A stretch of DNA of 64,000 nt from an uncultured Candidatus Nemicrothrix sp. GTDB taxonomy: Bacteria; Actinomycetota; Acidimicrobiia; Acidimicrobiales; MedAcidi-G1. This document shows positions 16,714 to 27,307 of this stretch, in pieces. Location of the stretch: the NCBI GenBank assembly GCA_913055915.1, contig CAJXKL010000008.1:25501-89500 (forward strand), given 5' to 3'. The position numbers and the translations under genes are program-made. Every line of letters starts with the position of its first letter. The stretch's first letter is position 1. A model generated the notes under the pieces. The model saw only the letters and a list, made by a program, of their open reading frames with translations, had not been told where the DNA came from and did not search any database.

Positions 16714-17538
16714 TCACCTGGCCTGGCAGGAGCGACACCACGTCGTGGTCCGCTGGTCCAACTGTCGTGTCGCCAACGTCTCCCCACACGACCTGCACGG
16801 CTGGCCACCCCGTCCGTAGCAGTCCAGGCGGTCCTGGTTGCGGCCCGATTCGCCACCGGGGGTCCGGTAGTCCCGCAGGGTCGTGCCGTTGTTGGCGAGG
16901 GCCTCACCTAGCACCTCCCTGATCGAATCAAGCAGCATCGTGGCCCTCTCGCGGCCAACGCGCCGTGCCGCAGGGTTGATCCCGGCCCTCCATAGGGCCT
17001 CATCGGCGTAGATGTTGCCCACCCCTGCAATAGGACGCTGCGACAGGAGCTTGGTTTTGACATGGCGCCGGCTGGAACTGAGTGCAGAGTGGAAGGCTGC
17101 ACCGTCCAGCGAGGGGTCAGACGGCTCAGGTCCCAGCCGATGAAGGGTTGGAAGCAGGGAGTACTCGCCGGTTGCGACGACGGCCAGCCTCCCGAACCGT
17201 CGGATGTCCCGGAACGCCATGTACCTGCCGTCCTCCAGTGACCAGCACGCACGCAGGTAGGGGTCGTTGGGAGGGGAGGAGCAGACGCTGACCCCGCCGG
17301 TCATGCCAAGATGGATCACGAGCTCCCGCGTGGGAATGGGGTCGGCTGGCGGCACCGGGAGCAGGCCGATAAGCAGGTACTTCCCGCGCCGGTTGATCCG
17401 GTGGATTCTGTAACCCGTGGCCAGGGTGGCATCGCGGAACCGTGAAGACGGGTGGGCGTCGCAACCGGTGATGCGGGTTCCCACGATGAGTGGCACCAGT
17501 TGGCGCCTCACCGTCTCTACCTCAGGCAACTCCGGCAC
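16714..17538 (-). CDS. mutM: Formamidopyrimidine-DNA glycosylase (Fpg/MutM)
   Basis: A 274-residue base-excision repair glycosylase/AP lyase for 8-oxoguanine and ring-opened purines. After Met removal, Pro2-Glu3 of (M)PELPEVETVRRQL form the active site. A helix-two-turn-helix region (KTKLLSQRPIAGVGNIYADEALW) and a C-terminal zinc finger (CYGRGGQPCRSC and WCRSCQ) are complete. GTG 17538 is the only start that puts Pro at position 2; the open frame continues 63 codons upstream and should not be used. The gene is divergent from the ParA gene 68 bases away. Confidence 0.94.
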   Translation of the reverse strand: MPELPEVETVRRQLVPLIVGTRITGCDAHPSSRFRDATLATGYRIHRINRRGKYLLIGLLPVPPADPIPTRELVIHLGMTGGVSVCSSPPNDPYLRACWSLEDGRYMAFRDIRRFGRLAVVATGEYSLLPTLHRLGPEPSDPSLDGAAFHSALSSSRRHVKTKLLSQRPIAGVGNIYADEALWRAGINPAARRVGRERATMLLDSIREVLGEALANNGTTLRDYRTPGGESGRNQDRLDCYGRGGQPCRSCGETLATRQLDQRTTTWCRSCQAR

Positions 17539-17606
17539 CAGGCCAACGTAGTGTCCAGTCAAGAGGAGCACACGGCCGACCGGACAGGTTGGATTAGGTT
17601 TCCCCT

Positions 17607-18431
17607 GTGACCTCGATTGCTGTAGTGAACCAGAAGGGCGGTGTCGGCAAGACCACGGTCGTCCTGGGCCTGGCATCTGCAGCCGCCCACCGTGGCATCG
17701 AGACCCTCGTCGTCGACATCGATCCACAGGGAAACGCCACGACCGGCCTCGGTGTGTTTGAGCCGACCCGCAACGTCGACTCGGTGCTGGCCGAGGAGAG
17801 CCCCGGCGGAATCGAGTCGGTCATGGAGACGACCGGATGGCCCCATGACAGCGGCCGGAGGCCCTTGGTGGCTGCTTCGTCGCCTGCACTCTCAGCCCTC
17901 GAACCGCAGATGGCAACCGACCCGCTGGGGGCCCAGGACCGGCTCAGCCTGGCCATGAGCGGCTGTTCGGTGCCGCTGGTCCTTGTCGACTGCCCTCCCT
18001 CTCTCGGCCTCCTCACGATCAATGCCCTCTTCGCCGTCGATGCAGTGATGGTTGTGACCGAGCCGGGTGCATGGGCGGTCGACGGGGTCGGACGTATGCT
18101 CCAGACGATCAGCCGCATACAGACCCGTCGCTTCGATGGGGGCCCCGAAGTCAAGGGAATTGCCATCAACAGGCTTGGTCGTACCCGCGACGGTCGCTAC
18201 TGGCACGATCAATTGGCTTCCGCGTATCCCGGGCAGTGCCTTCCACCGGTTCATCTGAGGGCGGCGGTGTCGGAGGCCTCAGCCCAGTCGAGGCCGATTC
18301 ACACGCTCGGAAGCCGACCCGGTGCGTCGGAGGCCGCAGGCGAGTTCGATGTCCTGCTCGATGTCCTGCTCGGGCATGCCGACACCGACGGCTCCAGCCG
18401 CCCCGAACCACCACAGCAAGGAGAGACCTGA
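17607..18431 (+). CDS. ParA/MinD-family ATPase (orphan, no ParB)
   Basis: A 274-residue ParA-like ATPase. The deviant Walker A is KGGVGKTT at residues 10-17, including the signature Lys10. Walker A' is VVDIDPQGNATTGLG, and Walker B lies in LVLVDCPPSLGLLTINAL. These proteins dimerise with ATP and use the nucleoid or membrane as a matrix to position cargo. No parB follows. Instead the stop overlaps by one base the start of a small protein with a C-terminal membrane anchor. GTG 17607 begins exactly at the first strand. This looks like a dedicated positioning ATPase, not the chromosomal parA near oriC. Confidence 0.85.
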   Translation: MTSIAVVNQKGGVGKTTVVLGLASAAAHRGIETLVVDIDPQGNATTGLGVFEPTRNVDSVLAEESPGGIESVMETTGWPHDSGRRPLVAASSPALSALEPQMATDPLGAQDRLSLAMSGCSVPLVLVDCPPSLGLLTINALFAVDAVMVVTEPGAWAVDGVGRMLQTISRIQTRRFDGGPEVKGIAINRLGRTRDGRYWHDQLASAYPGQCLPPVHLRAAVSEASAQSRPIHTLGSRPGASEAAGEFDVLLDVLLGHADTDGSSRPEPPQQGET

Positions 18432-18814
18432 TGGCCGGATACGACCCACAGGCCCGACGGACCCGTCCTTCGGTAATAGGCGACAGCCCGGTAGACGACC
18501 TGCTCGGTCACCTGCCCCTTGCCCCGGTCGGGCAGGCCGCCGATAGTTCCGATAGGCGTGACCCGCCGGTGGCGAGGGCGGTTCCGGATACTCTGCCGGC
18601 CGGGGAGGGACCGGCTGTGGAGGTGCCGACAACCGGAGACGGACCGGCTGGACAGGGCACGCCGCCGGAGCCCAACCCAGGTCGGCCGTTCGACACCCCA
18701 CCGGTTGAGATGACCGATGAAAATGCCGACCGCCTGCAGCGCCTGGCCGTTCTGGGTGCCGTTGTCGCCTTTGTGGTGATGCTCTCGGCCCGGCGTCGCC
18801 GTAGACGGCACTGA
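18431..18814 (+). CDS. Small tail-anchored protein, probable ParA partner
   Basis: 127 residues, translationally coupled to the ParA gene (TGATG overlap). The N-terminus is short, basic and conserved-looking (GYDPQARRTRPSVIGDSPVDDLLG), the middle is a Pro/Gly-rich linker of low complexity, and the C-terminus is a single membrane helix (LAVLGAVVAFVVMLS) followed by RRRRRR. This is a tail anchor with cytoplasmic N-terminus by the positive-inside rule or, if the Arg tail is inside, the reverse. I do not know the family. A basic N-terminal peptide is how many ParB-like cargo adaptors stimulate ParA ATPase, so it may connect ParA to the membrane. Confidence 0.65.
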   Translation: MAGYDPQARRTRPSVIGDSPVDDLLGHLPLAPVGQAADSSDRRDPPVARAVPDTLPAGEGPAVEVPTTGDGPAGQGTPPEPNPGRPFDTPPVEMTDENADRLQRLAVLGAVVAFVVMLSARRRRRRH

Positions 18815-18829
18815 CCGGTGGGCCCGGGC

Positions 18830-19687
18830 TCAGATACCCAGGGCTGCCCTGGCAGGAGCGTCCTGTCGCATCCGGCCGGCCTCTACGCGCCTGACGACCT
18901 CTGACCGACCCTCTTGGCAGGTGTCCACGTAGGGGCACCATCCGCAAAGAGGGCCGGGGCGCACTTCGAACCGGCCAGAGGAGCAGTCGGTTTCCAGGCT
19001 GGCCCAGGACGATGCCAGACCACCGGTGGCCTCGTCCAGGCCCTCGTCGGTGACCGTTTCCTCGATCGCCTCCTGTCCCAGGTAGAGGAGGCGGACCTGA
19101 ACAGGGCGCTCACCGGTGTCGGCCTCGACTGCAGCCGCATAGAGGAAAACCTGTGAGAGCGCCTCGGAGCGACGGTTCGGCCTTGGTGCTTTCCCGGACT
19201 TGTAGTCCGTGATGGCCAGACCGGTATCGCTGTTGTCCATTCGGTCGACGATCCCCCGGAAGGGAACACCGGCGACCTCAGCGGTCAGGCGCTGTTCGGT
19301 GGCGCGGACGTCGACCAGGGCCGGGTCCTCGAGGCCCCAGAGGCCTTCGATCGCCCTCCAGGACTTCCAGCGAAACTCGCGTTCGGCCTCGGGCTCCAGG
19401 TCTAGGGCCTGGTAGTCCCTGTGGGTCGAGATGGAGGGCCAGACATCGCGGGCCAGTTTCCGGGCCCTGTCGATCGTTCGGAGGGAGGGTTCCTCACCGC
19501 AGAGGAGTTCAAGGACCCGGTGGGAGAAGGTGCCGACCAGTGCCGCCTCGCCGGGAGGGTCGGGCAACTTGTCGATGTAGCGGTGCTTCCACCTGCGGGG
19601 ACACTTGTCGTAGGTGGAAGCCGCCGACGGTGAAAAGAAGCGCGGTAGGGATGCTGCCGACAGGGTCCCGTCTGGGAGGTCGGTCAT
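18830..19687 (-). CDS. RecB-family PD-(D/E)XK nuclease with likely Fe-S cluster
   Basis: 285 residues. The nuclease core ends in ITDYKSGKAPRP, the D-x-K catalytic pattern of RecB/Cas4-type nucleases, with Gln in the following helix (SEALSQVFLYA). One Cys near the N-terminus (STYDKCPRRWKHRY) and three near the C-terminus (CGWCPYVDTC) match the iron-sulfur staple of AddB/Cas4-type enzymes. Probably a DNA end-processing or repair exonuclease. I start at ATG 19687; a longer open frame runs into parE and is not protein-like. No cas genes are nearby, so Cas4 is excluded. Confidence 0.83.
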   Translation of the reverse strand: MTDLPDGTLSAASLPRFFSPSAASTYDKCPRRWKHRYIDKLPDPPGEAALVGTFSHRVLELLCGEEPSLRTIDRARKLARDVWPSISTHRDYQALDLEPEAEREFRWKSWRAIEGLWGLEDPALVDVRATEQRLTAEVAGVPFRGIVDRMDNSDTGLAITDYKSGKAPRPNRRSEALSQVFLYAAAVEADTGERPVQVRLLYLGQEAIEETVTDEGLDEATGGLASSWASLETDCSSGRFEVRPGPLCGWCPYVDTCQEGRSEVVRRVEAGRMRQDAPARAALGI

Positions 19688-19718
19688 GTCGCGGCTGGGC
19701 CGTTCGTTTCGGTTCGGT

Positions 19719-21838
<2,120 letters not shown>

Positions 21839-21845
<7 letters not shown>

Positions 21846-24256
21846 CTCGCCGGTCCGAGGGCCAGCACCTGGCGCTCTGTCGAGGTGCTCACGAGGTCAC
21901 GTCGGCCCGGTTCGAGGATGAGCGGCACCGGGTTCGGGTCGGCCTTGGAGGGGTCCTCGTCGGAGGCCATTATGGCCAGAAGGCCCAGCGGCTCTCCGAC
22001 CTCCATGAGCGTCAGCGAGGCACCGTCGGCAAGCTTGGTGACCCTTACCCCGACACCGCCACGGCCTCTTGATTCGAGTTCTCCCATGGGGGTGGCCTTG
22101 GCACATGAGTCATCGGTGACCGTGATCAGGGCCTCGTCGCCGATTGTCGCGGCTGCACCGACGACGGTGGCGTCGGCCCGCAGTTTCATTCCGGCGACCC
22201 CGGCCGCCCCGCGCCCCTGGATGCTGACGGCATCTGTGGGCGTACGCAGTACCTGCGCGTCGGACGAAACCATGACCATGTCGACCTCGGGTGGTGCGCA
22301 GAAGGCGGCAGCCAGGCGGTCGCCCTGCTTGAGCTTTATCAACTGCTTTCCGGTTGCTGTTCCGGCGACCTCGTCGAGTGTGAGGCGTTTTGCCACGCCT
22401 CCGACACTGACGAGAACCAGGGGTTCGTCGCCGTCGGACACGATGGTCAGGATGGCCTCGCCACGGTTGGTGCCGAACACCTGGGCTGCCGAGCCGCCCC
22501 GGGCGCGCCCGCCTCCGTCGGCGAGTTCGGCTGCGAGGATCTGGAGGGAGCGGCCCTCGGAGGTGACGGCGGTGACCCTTGAGGTTGTCTGGGTGACTAT
22601 GGAGGCTACGAGCACGTCGTGGCGCCCCGGGGTGGCCCTGCGTGCACCGTCAACCGGAAGGCGTCCGATCTGTCCGGAGGTGGTGAGGGTGACGACACAA
22701 GCCTCGTCGGCCACGTCGTCAGCGACCTCGTTGGCTTCAAAGACCGGGAGGTCGTCGGGATGGGTGATCTCGGTGAGCCGGGGCCGTCCGAACTGCTCGA
22801 CGGCCCCGGCCAACTCGGCAAGCACCAGGGTGCGGCGGCGTTGCTCGGAGGCCAGCAGCTTCTTGAGGTCGGTGATGTCGGCGGTGAGCTGGTCGCGCTC
22901 GTCTTCGAGGCGTCTGGTCTCGAGCGCGGTGAGCCGCTTGAGGGCCATGTCGAGGATGTGGTCGGTTTGGATGTGGCTCAGCTTGAACCGCTTTGTCAAC
23001 TGTTTGCGGGCGATGGCCGTGTCTTCGGAGCCCCGGATGATTGCAACGACCTCATCGATGGAATCGAGGGCTGTGAGCAGGCCGGCCACAATGTGGAGCC
23101 TGTCCTCGGCCCTGCCTATCCGGTGCTTCGTGCGGCGGACGATGACCGAGAGCCGGTGCCCGATGTATTCGTTGCAGAGGTCGTAGATGCCGAGCGTGCG
23201 GGGTTCGCCGTCGACGAGGACCACGTTGTTGATGCCGAAGGTCTCCTCGAGAGGGGTGAGCCGGTAGAGCTCGCCCAGCACTGCCTGTGGGTTGTGCCCT
23301 GACTTGACGGTGATCTGGATTCGCAGGCCAGTTGAGCGGTCTGAGAGGTTCTTGAAGTCTGAGATTCCCTGGACCTTGTCGGTCTCGACCAGTTCCTTCA
23401 GCTTGGCGATTACCCGTTCGGGTCCGACCTGATAGGGGAGTTCGGTGATGACGATTGCTTGCTTGCCGCGACCAGCCTGTTCGACATGTGCCCGAGCCCG
23501 CACCCGGATGGTTCCCCTCCCGGTCTCGTACGCCTCGCGGATGCCGTCGTCGATGACGATGCCACCGCTGGGGAAGTCAGGGCCGGGCAGTACCTCCATG
23601 AGCTCGTCGATGGTCGGCTTTGGTCGGCGCTTCTTCATTACCAGCGAGATCGCTGCATGGACCTCTGTCAGGTTGTGGGGTGCCATGTTGGTGGCCATGC
23701 CAACGGCGATTCCGGTGGTGCCGTTCAACAGCAGTCCCGGGAGCAGCGCCGGCAGAGCGACGGGCTCCTCTGATTCGCCGTCGTAGGTGGGTCGGAAGTC
23801 GACCGTGCCCTCGTTGAGCTCACTCACCATGGCCATGGCCGCCTCGGTGAGGCGACATTCGGTGTAACGGGGTGCTGCCGGTGGGTCGTCGAGGGATCCG
23901 AAGTTTCCCTGCGGATCGACCATGGTGATGCCACGGGCGAAGTTCTGGCCCATTCGAACCAGGGCGTCGTAGATGGCTGCGTCGCCATGCGGGTGGTAAC
24001 GACCCATGGTGTCGCCGACGACGCGTGCGCTCTTGCGATGGGGGGTGTCGGGACGGATGCCCATCTGCAGCATTGCGTAGAGGATGCGTCGTTGGACCGG
24101 CTTGAGGCCGTCGCGAACGTCGGGTATGGCCCGTGACGTGATTACCGAGAGGGAGTAGGCGAGGAATGACTCCTTTAGTTCCTCGTCGACCGGTACGTCG
24201 ACGATCTCGCGGGCGAACGCCGGTTCTTCGGGTAGGAGTTGTTGTTGTCTGCCCAT
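21839..24256 (-). CDS. parC: Type IIA topoisomerase subunit A (ParC/GyrA)
   Basis: 805 residues. The winged-helix region contains ARVVGDTMGRYHPHGDAAIYD, with catalytic Tyr131 in APRYTECRL. The coiled-coil tower is around residues 330-480, and a beta-pinwheel C-terminal domain follows. A perfect GyrA box is not present; the closest segments are ESRGRGGVGVRV and QGRGAAGVAG. That favours a decatenase-type or weak-supercoiling enzyme over classical gyrase. The quinolone-region positions equivalent to E. coli Ser83 and Asp87 are Ala93 and Asp97. The start has GGAGGAG some twelve bases upstream. A small hypothetical gene precedes it. Confidence 0.85.
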
Positions 24257-24413
24257 TGTCCTGGTTCTCCTCCGGATCCTGGTTCTGTTCCGGGTTCTAC
24301 AGCGGGGGTGGTGTGCTCATCTGGCCTCGGCTGGTGGCCGGGGATCTGACGGGGTGGCTCGCCTGACCCTGCTCACGCCATCATGCCTATTGCCTGTGAC
24401 AGGCCCGGGAGGG

Positions 24414-24737
24414 TCAGCGTGGAAGGCGGCAGCGGGACACGCCGGTCACGAGTTGGTCGAGGGTGTCGAGCAACTTGACGCCACCGACGGTGCGTAGACG
24501 GGCGGTGTCGCCGGCGGTCCAGGGCCGGTCGATCGTGGTTGGTTCAAGGCCGGCCGCCCGCCAGGTGTCGCCCAGCATGCGCAGGGCCGAGTCGACCCCG
24601 GGATCCCCGCAGGCGGCGAGGATTTCGCCCGCCTCGCTGGTGTCGACCGGAGGGCTCCCGTTGTGGTTGGGTTCGGACAGCGTGCCGAGTCTGAAACGGA
24701 GTGCTTCGGCGGCGATTCGGGCGTGGTTCATCGCCAT
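24414..24737 (-). CDS. Small hypothetical protein upstream of parC
   Basis: 107 residues (MAMNHARIAAEALRFRLGTL...), predicted soluble and mostly helical, with two Cys. I do not recognise a family. It shares strand with parC and hemH, and fills the gap between them with coding-like composition. No antisense gene competes convincingly. It may be a lineage-specific gene; the call rests mainly on its position and frame. Confidence 0.45.
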   Translation of the reverse strand: MAMNHARIAAEALRFRLGTLSEPNHNGSPPVDTSEAGEILAACGDPGVDSALRMLGDTWRAAGLEPTTIDRPWTAGDTARLRTVGGVKLLDTLDQLVTGVSRCRLPR

Positions 24738-24783
24738 TAAAGATACCCACCCCGGTTTCCCCGATCGTGGACCCCGAGGGCTG

Positions 24784-25812
24784 TTAGGCGGGCCTGGTAG
24801 GGCCGGGGCAGCAGCTCTCTGGGCAGTCGTGGGGCCGGGTTCCAGACCGTCCTAGCGCTGCAGGTGCGGACTTCGTCGGATCGGTCCGCTCGATGACCAG
24901 ATCCTTGATCATCGCCACGAATCGAGGGTCGTTGTCGATGCAGGCAGCACGGGCGAAGTTCATTCCGGCACGGCCAGCCTGCTCTGCCGCCTCGATGTCG
25001 AGGTCCCATGCCACCTCGAAGTTCTCGACCGGAAACCCGATTGGCGATACGGCAACGGACCGCTCCCCGGCCTCTCCCAGCTGTTGGATTCTTTCGCAGA
25101 CATCGGGCTCGAGCCAGGGCACCCCGGGGTGCCCGCTGCGGGACTGCCAGACGACCTCCCACCTCCTGGAGCTGGTCACCCCGGCCCGTTCGGCGACGAG
25201 ACCGGCTGCCTCGTTCACCTGGGCCTCGTAGTCACATGTTGCAGCCAGGTCCAGCGGGAGGCTGTGGGCGCTGAACAGGACCAGCGCATCGTCGGTGGGT
25301 AGCGACCGGAGTGCCTCGACCAGACGGTCTGCCGCCGGCCGAATCAGCCCGGGGTGGTCGTGGTGTGGACGGATTACGTCTATCTGCGGTGCATCAGAGC
25401 CGATCTCGGCACGTGCGGCCTGGATGTCCTCGCGGTACCGCCGGCAGGTGGAGTTGGAGCTGTAGGGCGAGGCGATCCAGGCCAGCGCACGCCCGATTCC
25501 GTCATCACACATCCCTGCCACGGTCTCGGCGAGCAGTGGGGGTGCGTTGCGGTTGCCCCAGTAGATGGGAAACCTTGAGCCGACTGCAAGAAGTTCCGCC
25601 CCGACCGAGTCGACGAGGTTCCTGAGCCGGGCGTTGATCGGAGAAACACCACCAACGCGGGCGTACCGGTCGGCGACCTCGGCGAGCCTCTCGGCGGGAA
25701 TGTGGTGGCCGGCCGTAACCTTTTCCAGGAAGGGCTCCACCTGGTCAAGTGACTCGGGGCCTCCGAAGGCCACCAGGAGGAGTGCTTCGTAGTCGGTGGG
25801 CACCTGCGTCAC
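24784..25812 (-). CDS. hemH: Coproporphyrin III ferrochelatase (CpfC/HemH)
   Basis: A 342-residue ferrochelatase inserting Fe(II) into coproporphyrin III (actinobacterial pathway) or protoporphyrin IX. Markers are LLVAFGGPESLDQVEPFL, PIYWGNRNAPP, the catalytic His in FSAHSLPLDLA and the SPIGFPVENFEVAWDLDIEA region. One Cys lies in STCRRY and three near the end in HDCPESCC, the pattern of the [2Fe-2S] cluster found in actinobacterial ferrochelatases. No other haem gene is near. ATG/GTG choice: the first start before YEALLLVAFGG is used. It lies 46 bases upstream of the small hypothetical gene. Confidence 0.92.
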   Translation of the reverse strand: MTQVPTDYEALLLVAFGGPESLDQVEPFLEKVTAGHHIPAERLAEVADRYARVGGVSPINARLRNLVDSVGAELLAVGSRFPIYWGNRNAPPLLAETVAGMCDDGIGRALAWIASPYSSNSTCRRYREDIQAARAEIGSDAPQIDVIRPHHDHPGLIRPAADRLVEALRSLPTDDALVLFSAHSLPLDLAATCDYEAQVNEAAGLVAERAGVTSSRRWEVVWQSRSGHPGVPWLEPDVCERIQQLGEAGERSVAVSPIGFPVENFEVAWDLDIEAAEQAGRAGMNFARAACIDNDPRFVAMIKDLVIERTDPTKSAPAALGRSGTRPHDCPESCCPGPTRPA

Positions 25813-25834
25813 CTGGTTGAGCCGACCTCAGGCC

Positions 25835-26557
25835 TCAGGACCCGACCGAGAAGTGGGACAGGTCCTCATCGAGGCCTGAGCGGATGGAGTCGGCAATGGC
25901 CCCACGGGCGGTGTTGCGGGTGAGGAGCAGGCCTTCGCGGCTGATTCCCGTTAGCCCCCTGGCCCGCTCGATGGCCGTGGAAACAACATCGTCGGGGCCT
26001 GCGACCTCGTCGAGGAAGCCGGAGTCCACGGCGTCGTCAGGTCCGTACATGGTTCCCAGTGCCGTGGCCCTCGTGAGGTGGCGCTTGGAGATGCGGTCCC
26101 TGGCCAACTCGGTGGCGAAGAACGGCAACCCCATGCCAATCGTGAGCTCGGGTAGGCCGATGCGGAACTCGCCACGGGTGCCGATGCGGAGGTCGCAACT
26201 CAACAGGATCACCGCACCTGCGGCGATGGCGTGACCAGTGCAGGCGGCCACGACCGGGCGTGGGTAGAGATAGCAGCGGAGGAACAGGTCGACGCCGCGC
26301 CTGAGCATCTCACGGGCCTCGTCGGGCCCGGCGTTGATGGTGTTCAGGTCGAAGCCGGCCGAGAAGCGGCCGGGCCTGCCGGCGATGACGACGGCGTCGG
26401 CTCCCTCGTGTTCTGCCTGGTCGAGGGCCGTCAACAGGGAGGCGATGGAGTCGTGGCCTAGGACGTTGGCCTTGCCGTCGTCGAAGTCGACCACGGCGAC
26501 GCCGTCATCGATCCGGAGGGTTGCTGCCTGTTGCGGTGCTGGTTCGGTTTCGCTCAT
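25835..26557 (-). CDS. Crotonase-fold enoyl-CoA hydratase/isomerase
   Basis: 240 residues of the crotonase superfamily. The oxyanion-hole segment RFSAGFDLNTINAG and the second one HAIAAGAVILLSCDLRIG are both present. The family catalytic Glu at the usual hydratase position is not obvious; GLPELTIGMGLPFF carries one candidate. An isomerase or hydratase role in acyl-CoA metabolism is likely. I start at ATG 26557; a longer open frame to 26686 overlaps the divergent NfuA-like promoter. It is one of three crotonases in this window. Confidence 0.85.
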   Translation of the reverse strand: MSETEPAPQQAATLRIDDGVAVVDFDDGKANVLGHDSIASLLTALDQAEHEGADAVVIAGRPGRFSAGFDLNTINAGPDEAREMLRRGVDLFLRCYLYPRPVVAACTGHAIAAGAVILLSCDLRIGTRGEFRIGLPELTIGMGLPFFATELARDRISKRHLTRATALGTMYGPDDAVDSGFLDEVAGPDDVVSTAIERARGLTGISREGLLLTRNTARGAIADSIRSGLDEDLSHFSVGS

Positions 26558-26626
26558 GGGCCGGAACCTACCTCGTATCCTCCCGGGACCTGAAGCGTGT
26601 GCCATAGCCGCTTGTAGGCTCGTTCC

Positions 26627-27283
26627 ATGAGCGAACAGCTTGTAGAGGCCCCATCCGGTGACTCCGTCGATGACCGGTCCGACCATGTGGTCGAGGTGAC
26701 CGAGGCCGCCCTGGCCAAGGTCATCGAGATCCGAGACTCCGAGGACGATCCCGGATCGTTGGCGCTACGTATTGAGGTGACCGGTATTTCGGGCATTGAC
26801 TTCGTCTACGACCTGGCGTTCGTGCCGCTCGAAGAGGCCGACGACGATGACCACCGGTGGGACTCTGGCGGTCTGACGGTTCTGGTACCTGCCGACAGCA
26901 GCGAACGCCTCGGCGGCGCAACCCTGGACATTCCCAACAACCCGGGACAGGGCGGGCTGGTCGTTCGCAACCCCAACCGTCCCAACCCGTTAGGCGACAT
27001 CGGCACCCTTGACCTGGCAGGCGAGGTTCCCGAGAAGGTCACACAGTTACTTGACCAGCGCATCAACCCTGCCCTCGCCTCACATGGCGGGTTCGCCACC
27101 CTCGTCGGCGTCGAGGACCACACGGCGTACGTGACCATGGGCGGTGGCTGTCAGGGGTGCTCGATGAGCCAGGCCACCCTCACCGATGGGATTCGGGCGG
27201 CGATCCTCGATGCTATTCCCGAGATCACCGACGTGATCGATGCAACCGACCACTCCGCCGGAGACAATCCCTTCTTCACCTGA
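26627..27283 (+). CDS. NfuA-like Fe-S cluster carrier protein
   Basis: 218 residues in two domains. The first 110 resemble an A-type (IscA/HesB) scaffold (VTEAALAKVIEIRDSE, LRIEVTGISGIDFVYDLAF), but the cluster-binding cysteines are absent. The second is a NifU-C domain with the CxxC cluster site in GGGCQGCSMSQATLTDGI. This two-domain plan with a Cys-free first domain is that of NfuA, which delivers [4Fe-4S] clusters. Clients in this window could include MoaA, ferrochelatase, the OYE-type enzyme and the ferredoxin. ATG 26627 begins it. Confidence 0.87.
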   Translation: MSEQLVEAPSGDSVDDRSDHVVEVTEAALAKVIEIRDSEDDPGSLALRIEVTGISGIDFVYDLAFVPLEEADDDDHRWDSGGLTVLVPADSSERLGGATLDIPNNPGQGGLVVRNPNRPNPLGDIGTLDLAGEVPEKVTQLLDQRINPALASHGGFATLVGVEDHTAYVTMGGGCQGCSMSQATLTDGIRAAILDAIPEITDVIDATDHSAGDNPFFT

Positions 27284-27307
27284 GCCTGATCTACCCGCGT
27301 GGGCAGG

